Of a DNA stretch of 64,000 nt, positions 15,887 to 26,450 are shown piece after piece. Source of the stretch: Fimbriimonadaceae bacterium (lineage in GTDB: Bacteria > Armatimonadota > Fimbriimonadia > Fimbriimonadales > Fimbriimonadaceae); assembly GCA_019638775.1 (NCBI GenBank), contig JAHBTD010000001.1:1268165-1332164 (forward strand). Reading direction: 5' to 3'. Under the pieces are notes generated by a model that was not told the origin of the DNA, did not search any database, and saw only the letters and a program-made list of their open reading frames with translations. The translations under genes and the position numbers were made by a program. Position 1 is the first letter of the stretch, and each line of letters begins with the position of its first letter.

Positions 15887-17260
15887 ATGAACTCATCGGT
15901 TGAATCCATCCTTCAAGCTATCCAGGGCACCCACTACGCGGGGCAGCTTTGGCTTGTTGGCGGGTGCGTGCGCGATGAGCTCTTGGGGTTGCCGGAGCCA
16001 ACGGATATCGATATCGTCACCGAGCTTGAGGTGGAACCTTTGGTGGAGATGCTGGATAAGGCGGGCATAGCAGAATCGCTGCCTGTGACTTACCCTCGGT
16101 TTGGCACAGCGATGGTGAAGATTGAGAGTATTCCGGTTGAGTTTGTGCGGGCGAGGAAGGAGTCCTACGACGCCGACTCACGCAAGCCGAATGTTGAGCC
16201 AGCGACCTTGTTGGACGATGCCAGACGTCGAGACTTCACCTGCAATTCCCTGCTAAAGAACGTAACGACCGGAGAGCTCTTTGACCCGCTTGGAAATGGG
16301 CTTGACGATCTCAAGAGCAAGGTCTTGCGAACACCGCTTGATCCGGCGCTGACCTTTCGTGACGATCCTTTGCGGATGTTGCGGGCGGTGCGGTTTCGGT
16401 GGAAGCTTCGTTTTGAGCCTGCACCCGGGCTGTACGAGGCGATCAGAGCAGAGTCAGACCGGCTCAAGATCATCAGTGACGAACGGATTCGCGACGAGCT
16501 GACGAAGATGCTGGAGCTCCCCGATGCGGATGAGTGCTTGAAAGATTTGATGGATTTGAACCTGCTTCATCAGTTCGCTCCCGAGTTTGAAGAGGGGGTT
16601 GGCATGGAGCAGGGCGATTATCACCATCTGGACGTGTGGGATCATTCGCGACTTGTGGTGAAGAATGCAGGCCCCGAAGACAGAATTGTGGCCCTTGCCG
16701 CACTTTTTCATGATATTGCGAAGCCCCGCTGTAAGTCGATAGATGAGGCTGGGCGCATACGTTTCTTTGGCCACGAGACAGTCGGCGCGGAAATGGCTAA
16801 GTCCATTCTAAAAAGACTTAAATTTTCACATGAAGAGGCGGATCAGGTAGCCAAGTTAGTCCGCCATCATATGCGGCTTGGCTCATCGCCTGAGTTCACC
16901 GCAACAGCGGCGCGACGTCTGATCCGAGACTTGGGCCAAGATTTGGGGGCATTGTTAAGGCTGATTGAGGCGGATCGAGACGCGCATCGCCCGGGGATGC
17001 CGACCTTGGATTTGGGTCCGATACGCGAACGGTTAGAGCAAGTCAACGCGTCTACTCCTGTAGAGACGCTGGACAGCCCGCTTTCTGGTGACGAGATCAT
17101 GGCGGTCCTAGGGGTTGAGCCCGGGGAGCAGGTTGGCAGGTGGAAAGCGTTTCTTTGTGAAAGGGTATTGGAGGGCGACCTTATCGCTGGGGATAAGGCC
17201 GGTGCAGAGCGTCTGTTGCTCGAAGCATTTCATAAGAACGTCGATAGGGGTCCATTGTAA
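15887..17260 (+). CDS. cca: CCA tRNA nucleotidyltransferase with HD domain
   Basis: ATG at 15887 puts the catalytic head at the N-terminus; the earlier in-frame ATG at 15767 lies in repeat DNA. 457 residues. LVGGCVRDELLG and DIDIVTE are the class II nucleotidyltransferase motifs, RRRDFTCNSLL the next, and FRDDPLRMLRAVRF the RNA-binding neck. A C-terminal HD domain follows (ALFHDIAKPR, VRHHMRLG). The enzyme adds or repairs the 3' CCA of tRNA; HD adds phosphohydrolase activity in related proteins. Confidence 0.94.
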   Translation: MNSSVESILQAIQGTHYAGQLWLVGGCVRDELLGLPEPTDIDIVTELEVEPLVEMLDKAGIAESLPVTYPRFGTAMVKIESIPVEFVRARKESYDADSRKPNVEPATLLDDARRRDFTCNSLLKNVTTGELFDPLGNGLDDLKSKVLRTPLDPALTFRDDPLRMLRAVRFRWKLRFEPAPGLYEAIRAESDRLKIISDERIRDELTKMLELPDADECLKDLMDLNLLHQFAPEFEEGVGMEQGDYHHLDVWDHSRLVVKNAGPEDRIVALAALFHDIAKPRCKSIDEAGRIRFFGHETVGAEMAKSILKRLKFSHEEADQVAKLVRHHMRLGSSPEFTATAARRLIRDLGQDLGALLRLIEADRDAHRPGMPTLDLGPIRERLEQVNASTPVETLDSPLSGDEIMAVLGVEPGEQVGRWKAFLCERVLEGDLIAGDKAGAERLLLEAFHKNVDRGPL

Positions 17261-17286
17261 ACCGGAGCGCCGGTGCTTTACAATGG
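17252..17286 (+). terminator. Inverted repeat at the end of cca
   Basis: CCATTGTAAA and TTTACAATGG pair perfectly (10 bp) with an inner CCGG/CCGG. The left arm includes the TAA stop of cca. There is no T-run, so it may stabilise or stop transcripts rather than be a classic terminator. Confidence 0.6.
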
Positions 17287-17386
17287 AGTCTTAGGCGGTC
17301 TATTGAGGGCGCCCACTTTGCCATTGATTGATCTGTGTGTTAGGAATAATCAAATTGAATCCAAGTAAACGGGAGACCGCATTCGG

Positions 17387-18511
17387 GTGGACTTAGGCCC
17401 TCCTCTACAGTTCACTGGCAGACTGAGGGTTTATCACGAAGGCAGAAAGCTGCTGTTCTTCGGTGGGAATGACTATCACCGTCTCACCCAAAACCCCGAC
17501 GTGCATCGCACGCTGATGGTCACCCTTGACGATCAGGGGCTGAGCCTTGCCGGGTCACGGGTGACGACGGCGAACCATATTATCTATGGCGAGCTTGAAG
17601 AATCGCTCGCTCGTTTTTTTGCCACCGAAGCTTCCCTCTTGACGCCGACCGGATATGCCGCGAACACGATTTTGTTTCAGGGCATTGCCGACGAGTTTGA
17701 CAAAGTTTTCCTCGACGAGCGCGCGCATGGAAGCCTGGTGGATGCGGCGCTTTGTGCTCGGCTGGAGATGATCACCTACAAGACGAGCGACCCTGAGGAC
17801 CTTCAAGCCAAGCTCAAGGAGCACCTACAGCCAAAGGAGAGGCCGCTCATCGCCACCGATTCGATCTTTGCGAGCGTTGGGGACTCCCCGCCACTGACTG
17901 ATCTTGTAAAGATCGCCGAGGATCACGACGGGATGCTGGTGCTGGACGACGCCCATGCCGTCGGTGTTGTGGGTGATAACGGCAAGGGCTCTTGGTCGGA
18001 GTGGCATTTGAATCGTGAGTCGATCATTCAGGTGGGCACACTCAGCAAGGCCTTTGGCACGTACGGTGGGTTTGTTCTGGGTTCGCATGGACTGATTTCG
18101 AAAGTACGCTCGACCAGTCGTGCGTTTATCGGCAGCACGCCGATTCCGATTCCGATGGCAGCGGCAGCAAAGAAAGCAGTGGAGGTTCTAGACCGAGACT
18201 TGGATAGGGTCTTGCGACTTCGCGACTATGCGCTTAGCGCGAAAAAGCTGCTGCGATCCTTTGGGTTGCCGCAGTTCGAATCGGCTTCTCCGATCTTGTC
18301 GGTGACGCTTATGGATGCGGAGCGCAATAAGCGTTTTGGCGACCACCTAAAGGATTGGGGCATCTTCCCATCCTTTATCGACTATCCTGGTTCTCCTCCC
18401 GGTGGGCACTTCCGATTTACGCTGTCAAGCGCTCATTCGTCGATGGATGTTGAAGCCTTGATGGAGAGTATCCGGCTGGGGGTCGTCGCGCACGGGGTTG
18501 AAGCGAAATGA
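17387..18511 (+). CDS. PLP-dependent alpha-oxoamine synthase (BioF/KBL-like)
   Basis: GTG start at 17387. 374 residues of fold-type I PLP enzyme. NDYHRLTQNP, AGSRVTTANHIIYGELEE, TDSIFASVGDSPPL, DDAHAVGVVG and the Schiff-base Lys in VGTLSKAFGTYGG match 8-amino-7-oxononanoate synthase and glycine C-acetyltransferase. It condenses an amino acid with an acyl-CoA. No other biotin genes are present, so the product could be 7-keto-8-aminopelargonate or another amino ketone. It overlaps the next gene by 4 bases. Confidence 0.85.
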   Translation: MDLGPPLQFTGRLRVYHEGRKLLFFGGNDYHRLTQNPDVHRTLMVTLDDQGLSLAGSRVTTANHIIYGELEESLARFFATEASLLTPTGYAANTILFQGIADEFDKVFLDERAHGSLVDAALCARLEMITYKTSDPEDLQAKLKEHLQPKERPLIATDSIFASVGDSPPLTDLVKIAEDHDGMLVLDDAHAVGVVGDNGKGSWSEWHLNRESIIQVGTLSKAFGTYGGFVLGSHGLISKVRSTSRAFIGSTPIPIPMAAAAKKAVEVLDRDLDRVLRLRDYALSAKKLLRSFGLPQFESASPILSVTLMDAERNKRFGDHLKDWGIFPSFIDYPGSPPGGHFRFTLSSAHSSMDVEALMESIRLGVVAHGVEAK

Positions 18512-18942
18512 GCACGACCAAAGAAGGGCTACCCGGGATCATACTGAAAGACGCCGAGGAGTTCAAGCGCCTCCGTGAGAGCCAGGTCTCAGAAGAATTT
18601 CTCAGAGCAGCCCATGGCACCGCTTCTGAGGAGGTTTGGCTGGATGTGATTCATCGCTATCCAGAATTGAGGGAGTGGGTAGCACACAACAAGACAGTTC
18701 CCATTTCAATTCTAAAGATATTGGCAAAGGACAGCGAACCCCGAGTTCGATTTTCCGTAGCTGTTAAGAGAAAACTCACTCCTGATCTCTTTTGCGAACT
18801 CGCTGCCGATGAAGACGAAGGGGTCCGTCAAGGCATTGTCTACAATCCGAAGGTTCCCAAGGCCATTTTAGAGCAGCTGACTAATGATTCGGTCAGCCTC
18901 ATTCGAGAAGTCGCTAAGTCGCGCCTCGCAGAGATGCAGTGA
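18508..18942 (+). CDS. Helical-repeat (leucine-rich variant/HEAT-like) small protein
   Basis: 144 residues of short helical repeats: YPELREWVAHNKTVPISILK, LAKDSEPRVRFSVAVKRKLT and DEDEGVRQGIVYNPKVPKAI share the pattern x-VR-x-x-VA-x-N-x-x-x-P-x-x-x-L seen in leucine-rich-variant proteins. These act as protein-interaction scaffolds. Translation is probably coupled to the upstream synthase through ATGA overlap. No specific function can be assigned. Confidence 0.65.
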   Translation: MSTTKEGLPGIILKDAEEFKRLRESQVSEEFLRAAHGTASEEVWLDVIHRYPELREWVAHNKTVPISILKILAKDSEPRVRFSVAVKRKLTPDLFCELAADEDEGVRQGIVYNPKVPKAILEQLTNDSVSLIREVAKSRLAEMQ

Positions 18943-18987
18943 GTTGGTAGGGTTTGTACGAGATATTTAAGTTTGGTCATAGATGCA

Positions 18988-19010
18988 GGCAAAATCACCT
19001 GAATTTTGCC
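18988..19010 (+). terminator. Perfect inverted repeat after the helical-repeat gene
   Basis: GGCAAAAT, 7-base loop, ATTTTGCC. It may terminate the two-gene unit; no T-run follows. Confidence 0.4.
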
Positions 19011-19099
19011 CCAAAGTTAGACGATTCGGTCGAAGTTGAGCCATCTTAGAGGCGTGTGGTCCAATTCGACCCCTGGTCAAAAGTGAGAGGTGCAAAAAG

Positions 19100-21532
19100 T
19101 TGAAGCAACGTTGCTCGTGGTTAGCGGCAGGATTAGTCCTGCTGTCAGTGTTTACAACATCGTCATTTGCGCAGTCGGGTGGTCAGAAGACTTCTGGCTA
19201 CTGGAAAGGTGCGCCGGGTATTACAGTCAAGGTGTCCGACATCATGGCTCAGGAGCGTCCGCGTCGTCCTGAGGATTTGATCGGATACGAACAGATTTCT
19301 CCGGACATCTGGGGTCGTGAGGAGGGTGAATATCCCGATCGCAGCAAACTTAGGCAGAACCCCCGATCTCCACAAGTGGCTCAGTGGCCCGTTCCGTCGA
19401 AAGGGCGATTGCTTGCCTATCGACCGACGCCCTTGCTGGAGCTCCTTTCGCCTTCTTATTCGCCTCAGCCGACTGGCGTGAGTTTTAACGCGATCAACGT
19501 TTCCGCTTCGGGCGCGATCCCGCCGGATACTCAGGGCTGTGTTGGCCCCACACAGATCGTGGTTTGTGCAAACGGCCGAATCCGCGTTTTCGATAAGAAT
19601 GGAGTTATGGGCGGGCTGAACGTGACAACGAACACGTTCTTTAACAGTGTGCGCAACGGTTCGGGAACTTCCGACCCTCGCGTTCGCTTTGATCCGTTGA
19701 CTCAGCGATGGTTTATCCTGATCATTAACGTATCTTCACCAAACCGAATTCTGATCGCGGTGAGCAGTGGCCCGACAATCACCGACTCGTCCAGCTTTAC
19801 GTTCTATCAGTTCCAGCAGGACCTGGTGGCTCCGGCTGGAAACACTGGCCAGCTCTGCGATTATCCGACTCTGGGTATTGACAATCAGGCTCTTTATATC
19901 GGTGGCAACATGTTCGGCGCTAGCTTCCAGGGCACGTCGGCATGGGTTGTGAAGAAGAGCTCCGTTCTGAGCGGTGGCCCGATTGAGGCGGTCGCTTTCC
20001 GAGGGCTGGCTCCGGCGGGCGGCGCGGGTCCTTATACTCCTCAGGGTGTCGATAACTACGACCCAACAGCGACCGAAGGATATTTCATCGGCGTTGACAA
20101 CGTTTCTTTTGGTGTGCTCGTTCTTCGACGCGTCACCAACCTTTCGACAACCCCGACGATTTCGGGCAACATCAACCTTACCGTTCCGTCGACGACCTCG
20201 CCTTCGGCGCGAACAGTTCTCGGCAGCACACGTCCGTTGGATGCGATCGACGACCGGCTGTACTGTGCACAAATCTTTAAGGACACCGTTAACGGTCTGA
20301 CAACTCTTTGGACAGCCCATCACTTCCGAGTGACCTCCGCAGGCGTTGCTAGCAGTACGGGCACCCGTCTTGGCACACGCTGGTACGAGATTCAGAACTT
20401 TACGGGAACTCCGTCGTTGCGACAATCGGGCACCGTTTTTGATCCGGCAGCTTCGAATGCTTCGAGCTATTGGTTCGGTGCGGCGGCGATGTCGGGTCAG
20501 GGCCACATGGCGATCTCATTTAGCAATGCAGGACCTGCTCAACGGGCAGAGATCGCAGCGGCAGGACGCTTTGCTTCCGACCCGTTGGGAACTACCCAAT
20601 CACCGACCGTCATTCAGACAAGCTCTTCGGACTATAACATTCAAACGACGGGTACCCAGCGATGGGGAGACTACTCCTACGTTGCGGTTGATCCGACCGA
20701 TCGAATGACGATGTGGTCGTTCCAAGAGTATTGCGACGCAAACAACTCTTGGGGTGTGCGTGTCGTGGAGCTTCTTGCTCCGCCTCCTGCCCAATCGCCG
20801 ACATGTGCGCCGACAGGTGTAGCGGGCGGTACGACAACTAATGTGGTGGTCACGGGCAGTACGGCTGGTGGCGCTGGATTCTACGATCCTCCTCAGACGT
20901 GGTCGACCAACCGGCTTGCTGCAAGCATCACCGGTTCGGGAGTTACCATCAACTCGGTGACCTTCAACAGCCCGTCGCAGATGACGATGAATGTGACAGT
21001 TACCCCGGGCGCAGCGCTTGGTGCGCGCACTGTGACGATCACGAACCCGGACGGACAAACGGTGACCACGAGCTTGACGATTAACCCAGGCACGTATAAC
21101 CTGAACCCGCTGACGTTCTCGCACACCGGCGGTCTGTTTGTGTTCGGTAACGCTGCAAGCCTTGCTGCCAGCGATAACTCCTATGTGGAGTACAACAAGG
21201 GCGTCTCGCTCTTGATGGACCTTGAGTCCACTTCGCCGATCGCCAATGCACAGAGCATTACGTTCCGTGCGGAGACGAACATGCAGACACCAGAAGGAAG
21301 CCTTCGGGTTTCGCTATTCGACTTCGTTGCCAATGCTTGGGAGCAGGTCGATGCCTTTGCAACACAGACTAACGATAACATCGTTGTTACCGTGGCTCCA
21401 GCTTCTGTGAATCGGTTTATCCAAACAGGTACGCGAAAGATTAGGGCAAGGCTTGGATTCAAGGGTGACCAGGATCCAAACGCGTCCTATTCGCAGCACA
21501 TTGACTGGGTTCAGTGGACGATTGTAGGCTAA
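19100..21532 (+). CDS. Large secreted protein with IPT/TIG-like C-terminal region
   Basis: TTG start at 19100 with GAGAGG 9 bases before; it gives a proper signal peptide (MKQRCSWLAAGLVLLSVFTT). 810 residues. Residues about 130-560 look like a beta-propeller or beta-rich surface domain (GAIPPDTQGCVGPTQIVV, VRFDPLTQRWFILII). An IPT/TIG-like immunoglobulin fold follows (about 570-670; TVTPGAALGARTVTITNPDG), then a final beta domain. Probably exported and surface-bound or extracellular; activity unknown. A strong terminator follows. Confidence 0.75.
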   Translation: MKQRCSWLAAGLVLLSVFTTSSFAQSGGQKTSGYWKGAPGITVKVSDIMAQERPRRPEDLIGYEQISPDIWGREEGEYPDRSKLRQNPRSPQVAQWPVPSKGRLLAYRPTPLLELLSPSYSPQPTGVSFNAINVSASGAIPPDTQGCVGPTQIVVCANGRIRVFDKNGVMGGLNVTTNTFFNSVRNGSGTSDPRVRFDPLTQRWFILIINVSSPNRILIAVSSGPTITDSSSFTFYQFQQDLVAPAGNTGQLCDYPTLGIDNQALYIGGNMFGASFQGTSAWVVKKSSVLSGGPIEAVAFRGLAPAGGAGPYTPQGVDNYDPTATEGYFIGVDNVSFGVLVLRRVTNLSTTPTISGNINLTVPSTTSPSARTVLGSTRPLDAIDDRLYCAQIFKDTVNGLTTLWTAHHFRVTSAGVASSTGTRLGTRWYEIQNFTGTPSLRQSGTVFDPAASNASSYWFGAAAMSGQGHMAISFSNAGPAQRAEIAAAGRFASDPLGTTQSPTVIQTSSSDYNIQTTGTQRWGDYSYVAVDPTDRMTMWSFQEYCDANNSWGVRVVELLAPPPAQSPTCAPTGVAGGTTTNVVVTGSTAGGAGFYDPPQTWSTNRLAASITGSGVTINSVTFNSPSQMTMNVTVTPGAALGARTVTITNPDGQTVTTSLTINPGTYNLNPLTFSHTGGLFVFGNAASLAASDNSYVEYNKGVSLLMDLESTSPIANAQSITFRAETNMQTPEGSLRVSLFDFVANAWEQVDAFATQTNDNIVVTVAPASVNRFIQTGTRKIRARLGFKGDQDPNASYSQHIDWVQWTIVG

Positions 21533-21553
21533 GCCTGCGATCCTAAGATAACG

Positions 21554-21585
21554 AACTGCCCCGAGCTTACTCGGGGCAGTTTTTT
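21554..21585. terminator. Strong rho-independent terminator
   Basis: AACTGCCCCGAG, loop CTTA, CTCGGGGCAGTT, then TTTTT: a 12-bp perfect stem. A-rich sequence on the left side is short, so it mainly serves the rightward secreted-protein gene but lies between convergent genes. Confidence 0.92.
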
Positions 21586-21590
21586 GTGAT

Positions 21591-23405
21591 CTAACCAGGG
21601 CTGCCGAGGAGTTTGGCCCCGCGCGTTCGGATGTCCTCGGGCAGGGCTGGGTTGAGGTTGCGCAGATAGAGCGCTCCGCTTGTGGGGCGGCAGGCTTCGT
21701 ACACGTCGAGCGCGGCTTTGGCTTCGGCTGCGTCGGCGCTAAATAGCCAACCAAGGATGCCCTTGAGTCCGTCGGCTTCGGCAACCTTTCCTTGCAGGCT
21801 TTGCGGCAGGACAGTTAGGATGAACCTGGCGGCAGACGCGCGGACCGCAGGATTACTTGAGGCTGCCAGTGAGTTTGTGAGCGCTGCGAAAAAGGCGATT
21901 TCTGCCTTACCCGCTTTTGCAAACGCGTCGGCAAAGTCTTTGCCGCTGCCTTCGACCCACTTTGCCAGCTTGTTAGGGTCGCGTTGATCGACCTCCTTCA
22001 CGAGCCAAGGGACTGTGTTCAGTGGCGCGTCGGTGCCACCAAGGATCATTGGGTCGAAACATCCTTTGTATTCTTCGCCGCTCAAGTCGATCTCGCAGTC
22101 GGCTTTTAGCTGATACAACGCACGGGCGTACTGACCCTTGGAAGGAGCTGGGAAGAGCTTCGTTGTGATGTCCTCATAGGTTGCCTTGTCGCTATACACC
22201 CAGAGTCGCGCCTGGTCGTAGGGGTCCTCTGTGCGGAGCTTAGCCTGAAGTCCGGCGATCTTGGCCCAACCTCGATCTGAGGGCAGCCCGACTTCGTACT
22301 TGACCGAGGGTTCGGGTTGTTTCTTGTGCATGTTCATGCAGGCGATGCGCGCACGTGCGGTGACCTTTGCGGGAGGGACGATCCATTCCGGTAGCGCAGA
22401 TGCGTACAGTGGCTTTGGTGGAAGCACCATCTTGATCAGGGCGATGATGAGCATGTCTTGGAAGTTCGGATCATCGCTTCTTAGTACTGTGCCTGGATAC
22501 AGCTCCAGCGCGATAGGTTTGGTGGTTGGGTTTTCAGCGGTGATAAGCGCGAGCCCCATGTTTTGGCAAGAGACGTTGAAGCTCATCTCGGCGAGGGCGT
22601 TTGTGCTGCACTGGACGGTCCCCTGCGGAGTGACCATACACACGCCGACCTCTTCGGTGGATGGTGGAGGAATATATCCGTGCTCCTTCGGCTCCTCGGA
22701 GATAACGCTGCACCGGCAGGACGTATAGGCAGGCGAGGCATCGTACTGGTCGAGGAAAACCTTGAACTCGAACATATCCATCGAGCCCGTCGGCCCAGTG
22801 GTTTTGATAATCTTTCCGTCCGGGCCGGGCACTTCGCGGTACATCTCATAGTGCAGCTTGCCGGAATACCGATGGGCCTTGAGTCGGCGTTTCTGTCCGC
22901 CGCAAGCCCCGTTGAACCAATGCCTCCAATCAAGCTTCACCGTCCACTTCGCAGCGTCTTTGTCGATAGCCTTTTGCATTGCTTCGCGCAGATTCCATTC
23001 GACATCGCCTCCCTTGAATGTCGCTCCAAACTTCTGAAAGTCCTTCGTGATGTCCTCGATCTTGTTCGGATAGCCCAGATCATGCAGCGACGTCAGCTCG
23101 GGAGGAAGCGTTACCCGATGAACTTCTTCGCAGGCCCGGTCGCAAGAATCGTCGCACTGAGAATGCAGAAGGTGCTTCTTGCCCCGGCACATCTTGTCGC
23201 AGTAGTAGTCGCGCAGCCCGGTAATGCCCTCGTCCTTCCACACCACCCAAATCCTGATGCGTCCGTTTCCGGCGTCTATCGACCAGACCTGATCGGGCGC
23301 GGTGGGAGGCGGAAGATCGTTCTTAGGTTGGTCTTGGGCGTTTGTGCCGCTGGCAAAAGGCAGAAAACTGAGCGCGGCGAGCGCACCGAGCAGAATCGCT
23401 TTCAT
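21591..23405 (-). CDS. Secreted cysteine-rich protein of unknown function
   Basis: 604 residues with signal peptide MKAILLGALAALSFLPFA. A Cys cluster near residues 68-93 (CDKMCRGKKHLLHSQCDD followed by CDRAC) and later pairs (TSCRCSV, GVCMV, VQCS) suggest disulfides or metal sites. The C-terminal third is helical and Ala-rich, like a HEAT-type repeat. No family recognised. It is convergent with the preceding secreted protein and divergent from sufB. Confidence 0.7.
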   Translation of the reverse strand: MKAILLGALAALSFLPFASGTNAQDQPKNDLPPPTAPDQVWSIDAGNGRIRIWVVWKDEGITGLRDYYCDKMCRGKKHLLHSQCDDSCDRACEEVHRVTLPPELTSLHDLGYPNKIEDITKDFQKFGATFKGGDVEWNLREAMQKAIDKDAAKWTVKLDWRHWFNGACGGQKRRLKAHRYSGKLHYEMYREVPGPDGKIIKTTGPTGSMDMFEFKVFLDQYDASPAYTSCRCSVISEEPKEHGYIPPPSTEEVGVCMVTPQGTVQCSTNALAEMSFNVSCQNMGLALITAENPTTKPIALELYPGTVLRSDDPNFQDMLIIALIKMVLPPKPLYASALPEWIVPPAKVTARARIACMNMHKKQPEPSVKYEVGLPSDRGWAKIAGLQAKLRTEDPYDQARLWVYSDKATYEDITTKLFPAPSKGQYARALYQLKADCEIDLSGEEYKGCFDPMILGGTDAPLNTVPWLVKEVDQRDPNKLAKWVEGSGKDFADAFAKAGKAEIAFFAALTNSLAASSNPAVRASAARFILTVLPQSLQGKVAEADGLKGILGWLFSADAAEAKAALDVYEACRPTSGALYLRNLNPALPEDIRTRGAKLLGSPG

Positions 23406-23470
23406 GATTCAGTCTATAACGGATGGGCAAGCTGTGGGAAGGGCCGATGTTTCAGTCCCTTTGGGCCTGA

Positions 23471-23493
23471 GTTCAAATCAAGTAAAATTGAAC
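23471..23493. promoter_or_regulatory. Inverted repeat in the sufB promoter region
   Basis: GTTCAA, 11 bases, TTGAAC. It lies 61 bases before the sufB ATG in the divergent gap and could be a regulator site. No known iron-sulfur regulator motif is matched. Confidence 0.35.
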
Positions 23494-23554
23494 GTAGAAA
23501 GATTTGCTTTGGCGTGATGCCGGTGCTGCCGGGTGGACGTCAGGCGAGGACAAT

Positions 23555-25033
<1,479 letters not shown>

Positions 25034-25088
25034 AGATTGTGGTGCAGACATCCCCTGCTTGCACCCATTATTGAGGCACAATAGAAAC

Positions 25089-25304
25089 ATGATCCAGCGT
25101 CAAGGGGAATGGTGGTATCAGGGGTCTTCGATCAGCGAAGGCACTGAGGATTTCGATTTGGCGTTCTGGCAGGCCCAGCCGGCTGAAGCGATTTTTGCGG
25201 CAGCTTGGGAACTGGTCGAAACGGCCTGTGTGATCAAGGGTGGAGATCCAGCTGAACTCAGACTTCAAAGAACTGTTGGCGCTTTTGGACCGATTCCAAG
25301 TTAA
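25089..25304 (+). CDS. Small conserved-looking protein paired with a nucleotidyltransferase
   Basis: 71 residues from ATG 25089 (MIQRQGEWWYQG). It has FDLAFWQAQPAEAIFAAAWE and IKGGDPAELRLQR, a helical pattern I recall as common just upstream of nucleotidyltransferase genes in many bacteria. It overlaps the next gene by 65 bases in another frame. The arrangement suggests a toxin-antitoxin-like pair, but which partner is toxic is unknown. Confidence 0.65.
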   Translation: MIQRQGEWWYQGSSISEGTEDFDLAFWQAQPAEAIFAAAWELVETACVIKGGDPAELRLQRTVGAFGPIPS

Positions 25305-25698
25305 GTATCTGGTCGTTGGAGGCTACGCGGTCATGAAGTACACCGAGCCGCGCTACACGAAGGACTTGGATATCGCGGTCGGCATTGCACCTTCTAACAT
25401 CGAAGGTGTACGTCAAGCACTGAAGGAGTTTGGTTTTCCCATGTCTGATGAGGCTGCGGACCAGTTGAAACTCCCAAACAGTATGATCTCAATCGGCCGA
25501 GCCCCCTCACGAATCGACATTCTCAATGAAGTGAAGGGCATTGACTTCAATCAAGCCTGGGATCGACGTAACCTCGTCGATATCGGAGGGCAAGAAGTTG
25601 CCTTCATTTCACTGGCTGACCTGATTGCGGCAAAGGAAGCGGCCGGAAGGAAGCAGGACTTGGTTGACTTGACGTCCTTGCGTAAGGGTCTTGCTTAA
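25240..25698 (+). CDS. Nucleotidyltransferase-fold protein (DUF6036/AbiEii-like)
   Basis: GTG start at 25240. 152 residues of the polymerase-beta-like fold: LVVGGYAVMKYTEPRYTKDL, DLDIAV as the metal-binding Asp pair, and ISIGRAPSRIDILNEVKG carrying the third Asp. ISLADLIAAKEAAGRKQDLVD is the usual C-terminal helix. Relatives act in toxin-antitoxin or abortive-infection modules, probably NMP-modifying a target. Partner is the overlapping upstream small gene. Confidence 0.8.
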   Translation: MEIQLNSDFKELLALLDRFQVKYLVVGGYAVMKYTEPRYTKDLDIAVGIAPSNIEGVRQALKEFGFPMSDEAADQLKLPNSMISIGRAPSRIDILNEVKGIDFNQAWDRRNLVDIGGQEVAFISLADLIAAKEAAGRKQDLVDLTSLRKGLA

Positions 25699-25740
25699 GA
25701 ATGAAGACTCGACCTATGGTGGCTAAGTTCAACTGTGGTG

Positions 25741-25975
25741 ATAGCTCCCTTGTTGGTGGGGTAACCGTGGCACGGGCGTCTCGCCCGTGTGTCCCATGAT
25801 CGTCTCGGTCATGGCGTGCCGAGCTTGCTATGATCTCCCTTGTTGGTGGATCAACCGTGGCACGGGCGTCTCGCCCGTGTGCCCCATGATCGTCTCGGTC
25901 ATGGCTTTTGAGGTTTGTCAGATTCACGGGCGGGACGCCCGTGAGACACATGGGCGAGACGCCCATGCTACGGTC
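25741..25975. repeat. Cluster of GGGCGTCTCGCCC-type hairpin repeats with a 90-bp tandem duplication
   Basis: The gap 25699-26033 has no credible gene. CACGGGCGTCTCGCCCGTG occurs at 25771 and 25861, each followed by CATGA...TCATG, within two about 90-bp direct copies. Inverted-orientation hairpins follow at 25925-25943 and 25949-25967. Translation through such repeats gives the HGRDARAT peptide often seen in mis-called proteins. Confidence 0.9.
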
Positions 25976-26033
25976 TGTCTGCTGAAACCCTTTTCTACTC
26001 TGACTTCAAGTAAGCGTAGGCTAAACTGTTCTT

Positions 26034-26234
26034 ATGAATTGGCGAGTCGTGCTAGAACAAGACGCGAAGTCTGGAGAGTGGGCGGTTTGGTGTCCGGAAC
26101 TGCCGGGTTGCGTGTCTGCGGGTGTGACGCAGGAAGAGGCTCTCACAAGTATCAAGGAAGCTATTGAGCTTTACCTTGAACCGGCCCCAATTAAGCTTGA
26201 ACCCGGTGCCGTCGAGAAGAAGATAGCGGTCTGA
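26034..26234 (+). CDS. hicB: HicB-family antitoxin
   Basis: 66 residues. WAVWCPELPGCVSAGVTQEE and ALTSIKEAIELYLE are the degenerate RNase H-like HicB fold. The C-terminal DNA-binding extension found in longer HicB is absent. HicB normally neutralises the HicA mRNA interferase; here hicA is truncated, so this is an orphan antitoxin. The stop overlaps the hicA start (TGATG). Confidence 0.88.
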   Translation: MNWRVVLEQDAKSGEWAVWCPELPGCVSAGVTQEEALTSIKEAIELYLEPAPIKLEPGAVEKKIAV

Positions 26235-26347
26235 TGGGCGAGCGACTTCCGCGCTTAAACGCCAAGCAGGTTGAGGCTGTTTTGATCTTCAAGGCGCGGG
26301 GTTGCTCAGCGCTACTATACGTGCCAAAGGGATTGGCATTTTCGTGA
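26234..26347 (+). pseudogene. hicA: Truncated hicA toxin
   Basis: MGERLPRLNAKQVEAVLIF matches the start of HicA (typically about 60-80 residues). After about 25 codons the sequence diverges and ends at TGA 26347; the catalytic His region and the beta strands are missing. The break lies at the left edge of the AT-rich DUF262 gene, suggesting that insertion removed the rest. Confidence 0.7.
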
Positions 26348-26450
26348 TTGCTCCGTTGTAATCAACCCGTCTGTACAACGTGCAGCCTGCTCTTGGTCTA
26401 TGATAGATAGAAGGTGCTGAAGGCATCCGCATTATCGCTGGGGCGAGACG

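Noticed and set aside
25604..26167. Long frames with HGRDARAT/GTGVSPV peptides on both strands
   Set aside because: They are translations of intergenic hairpin repeats; codon use and the 90-bp duplication show DNA-level repetition, not a gene.
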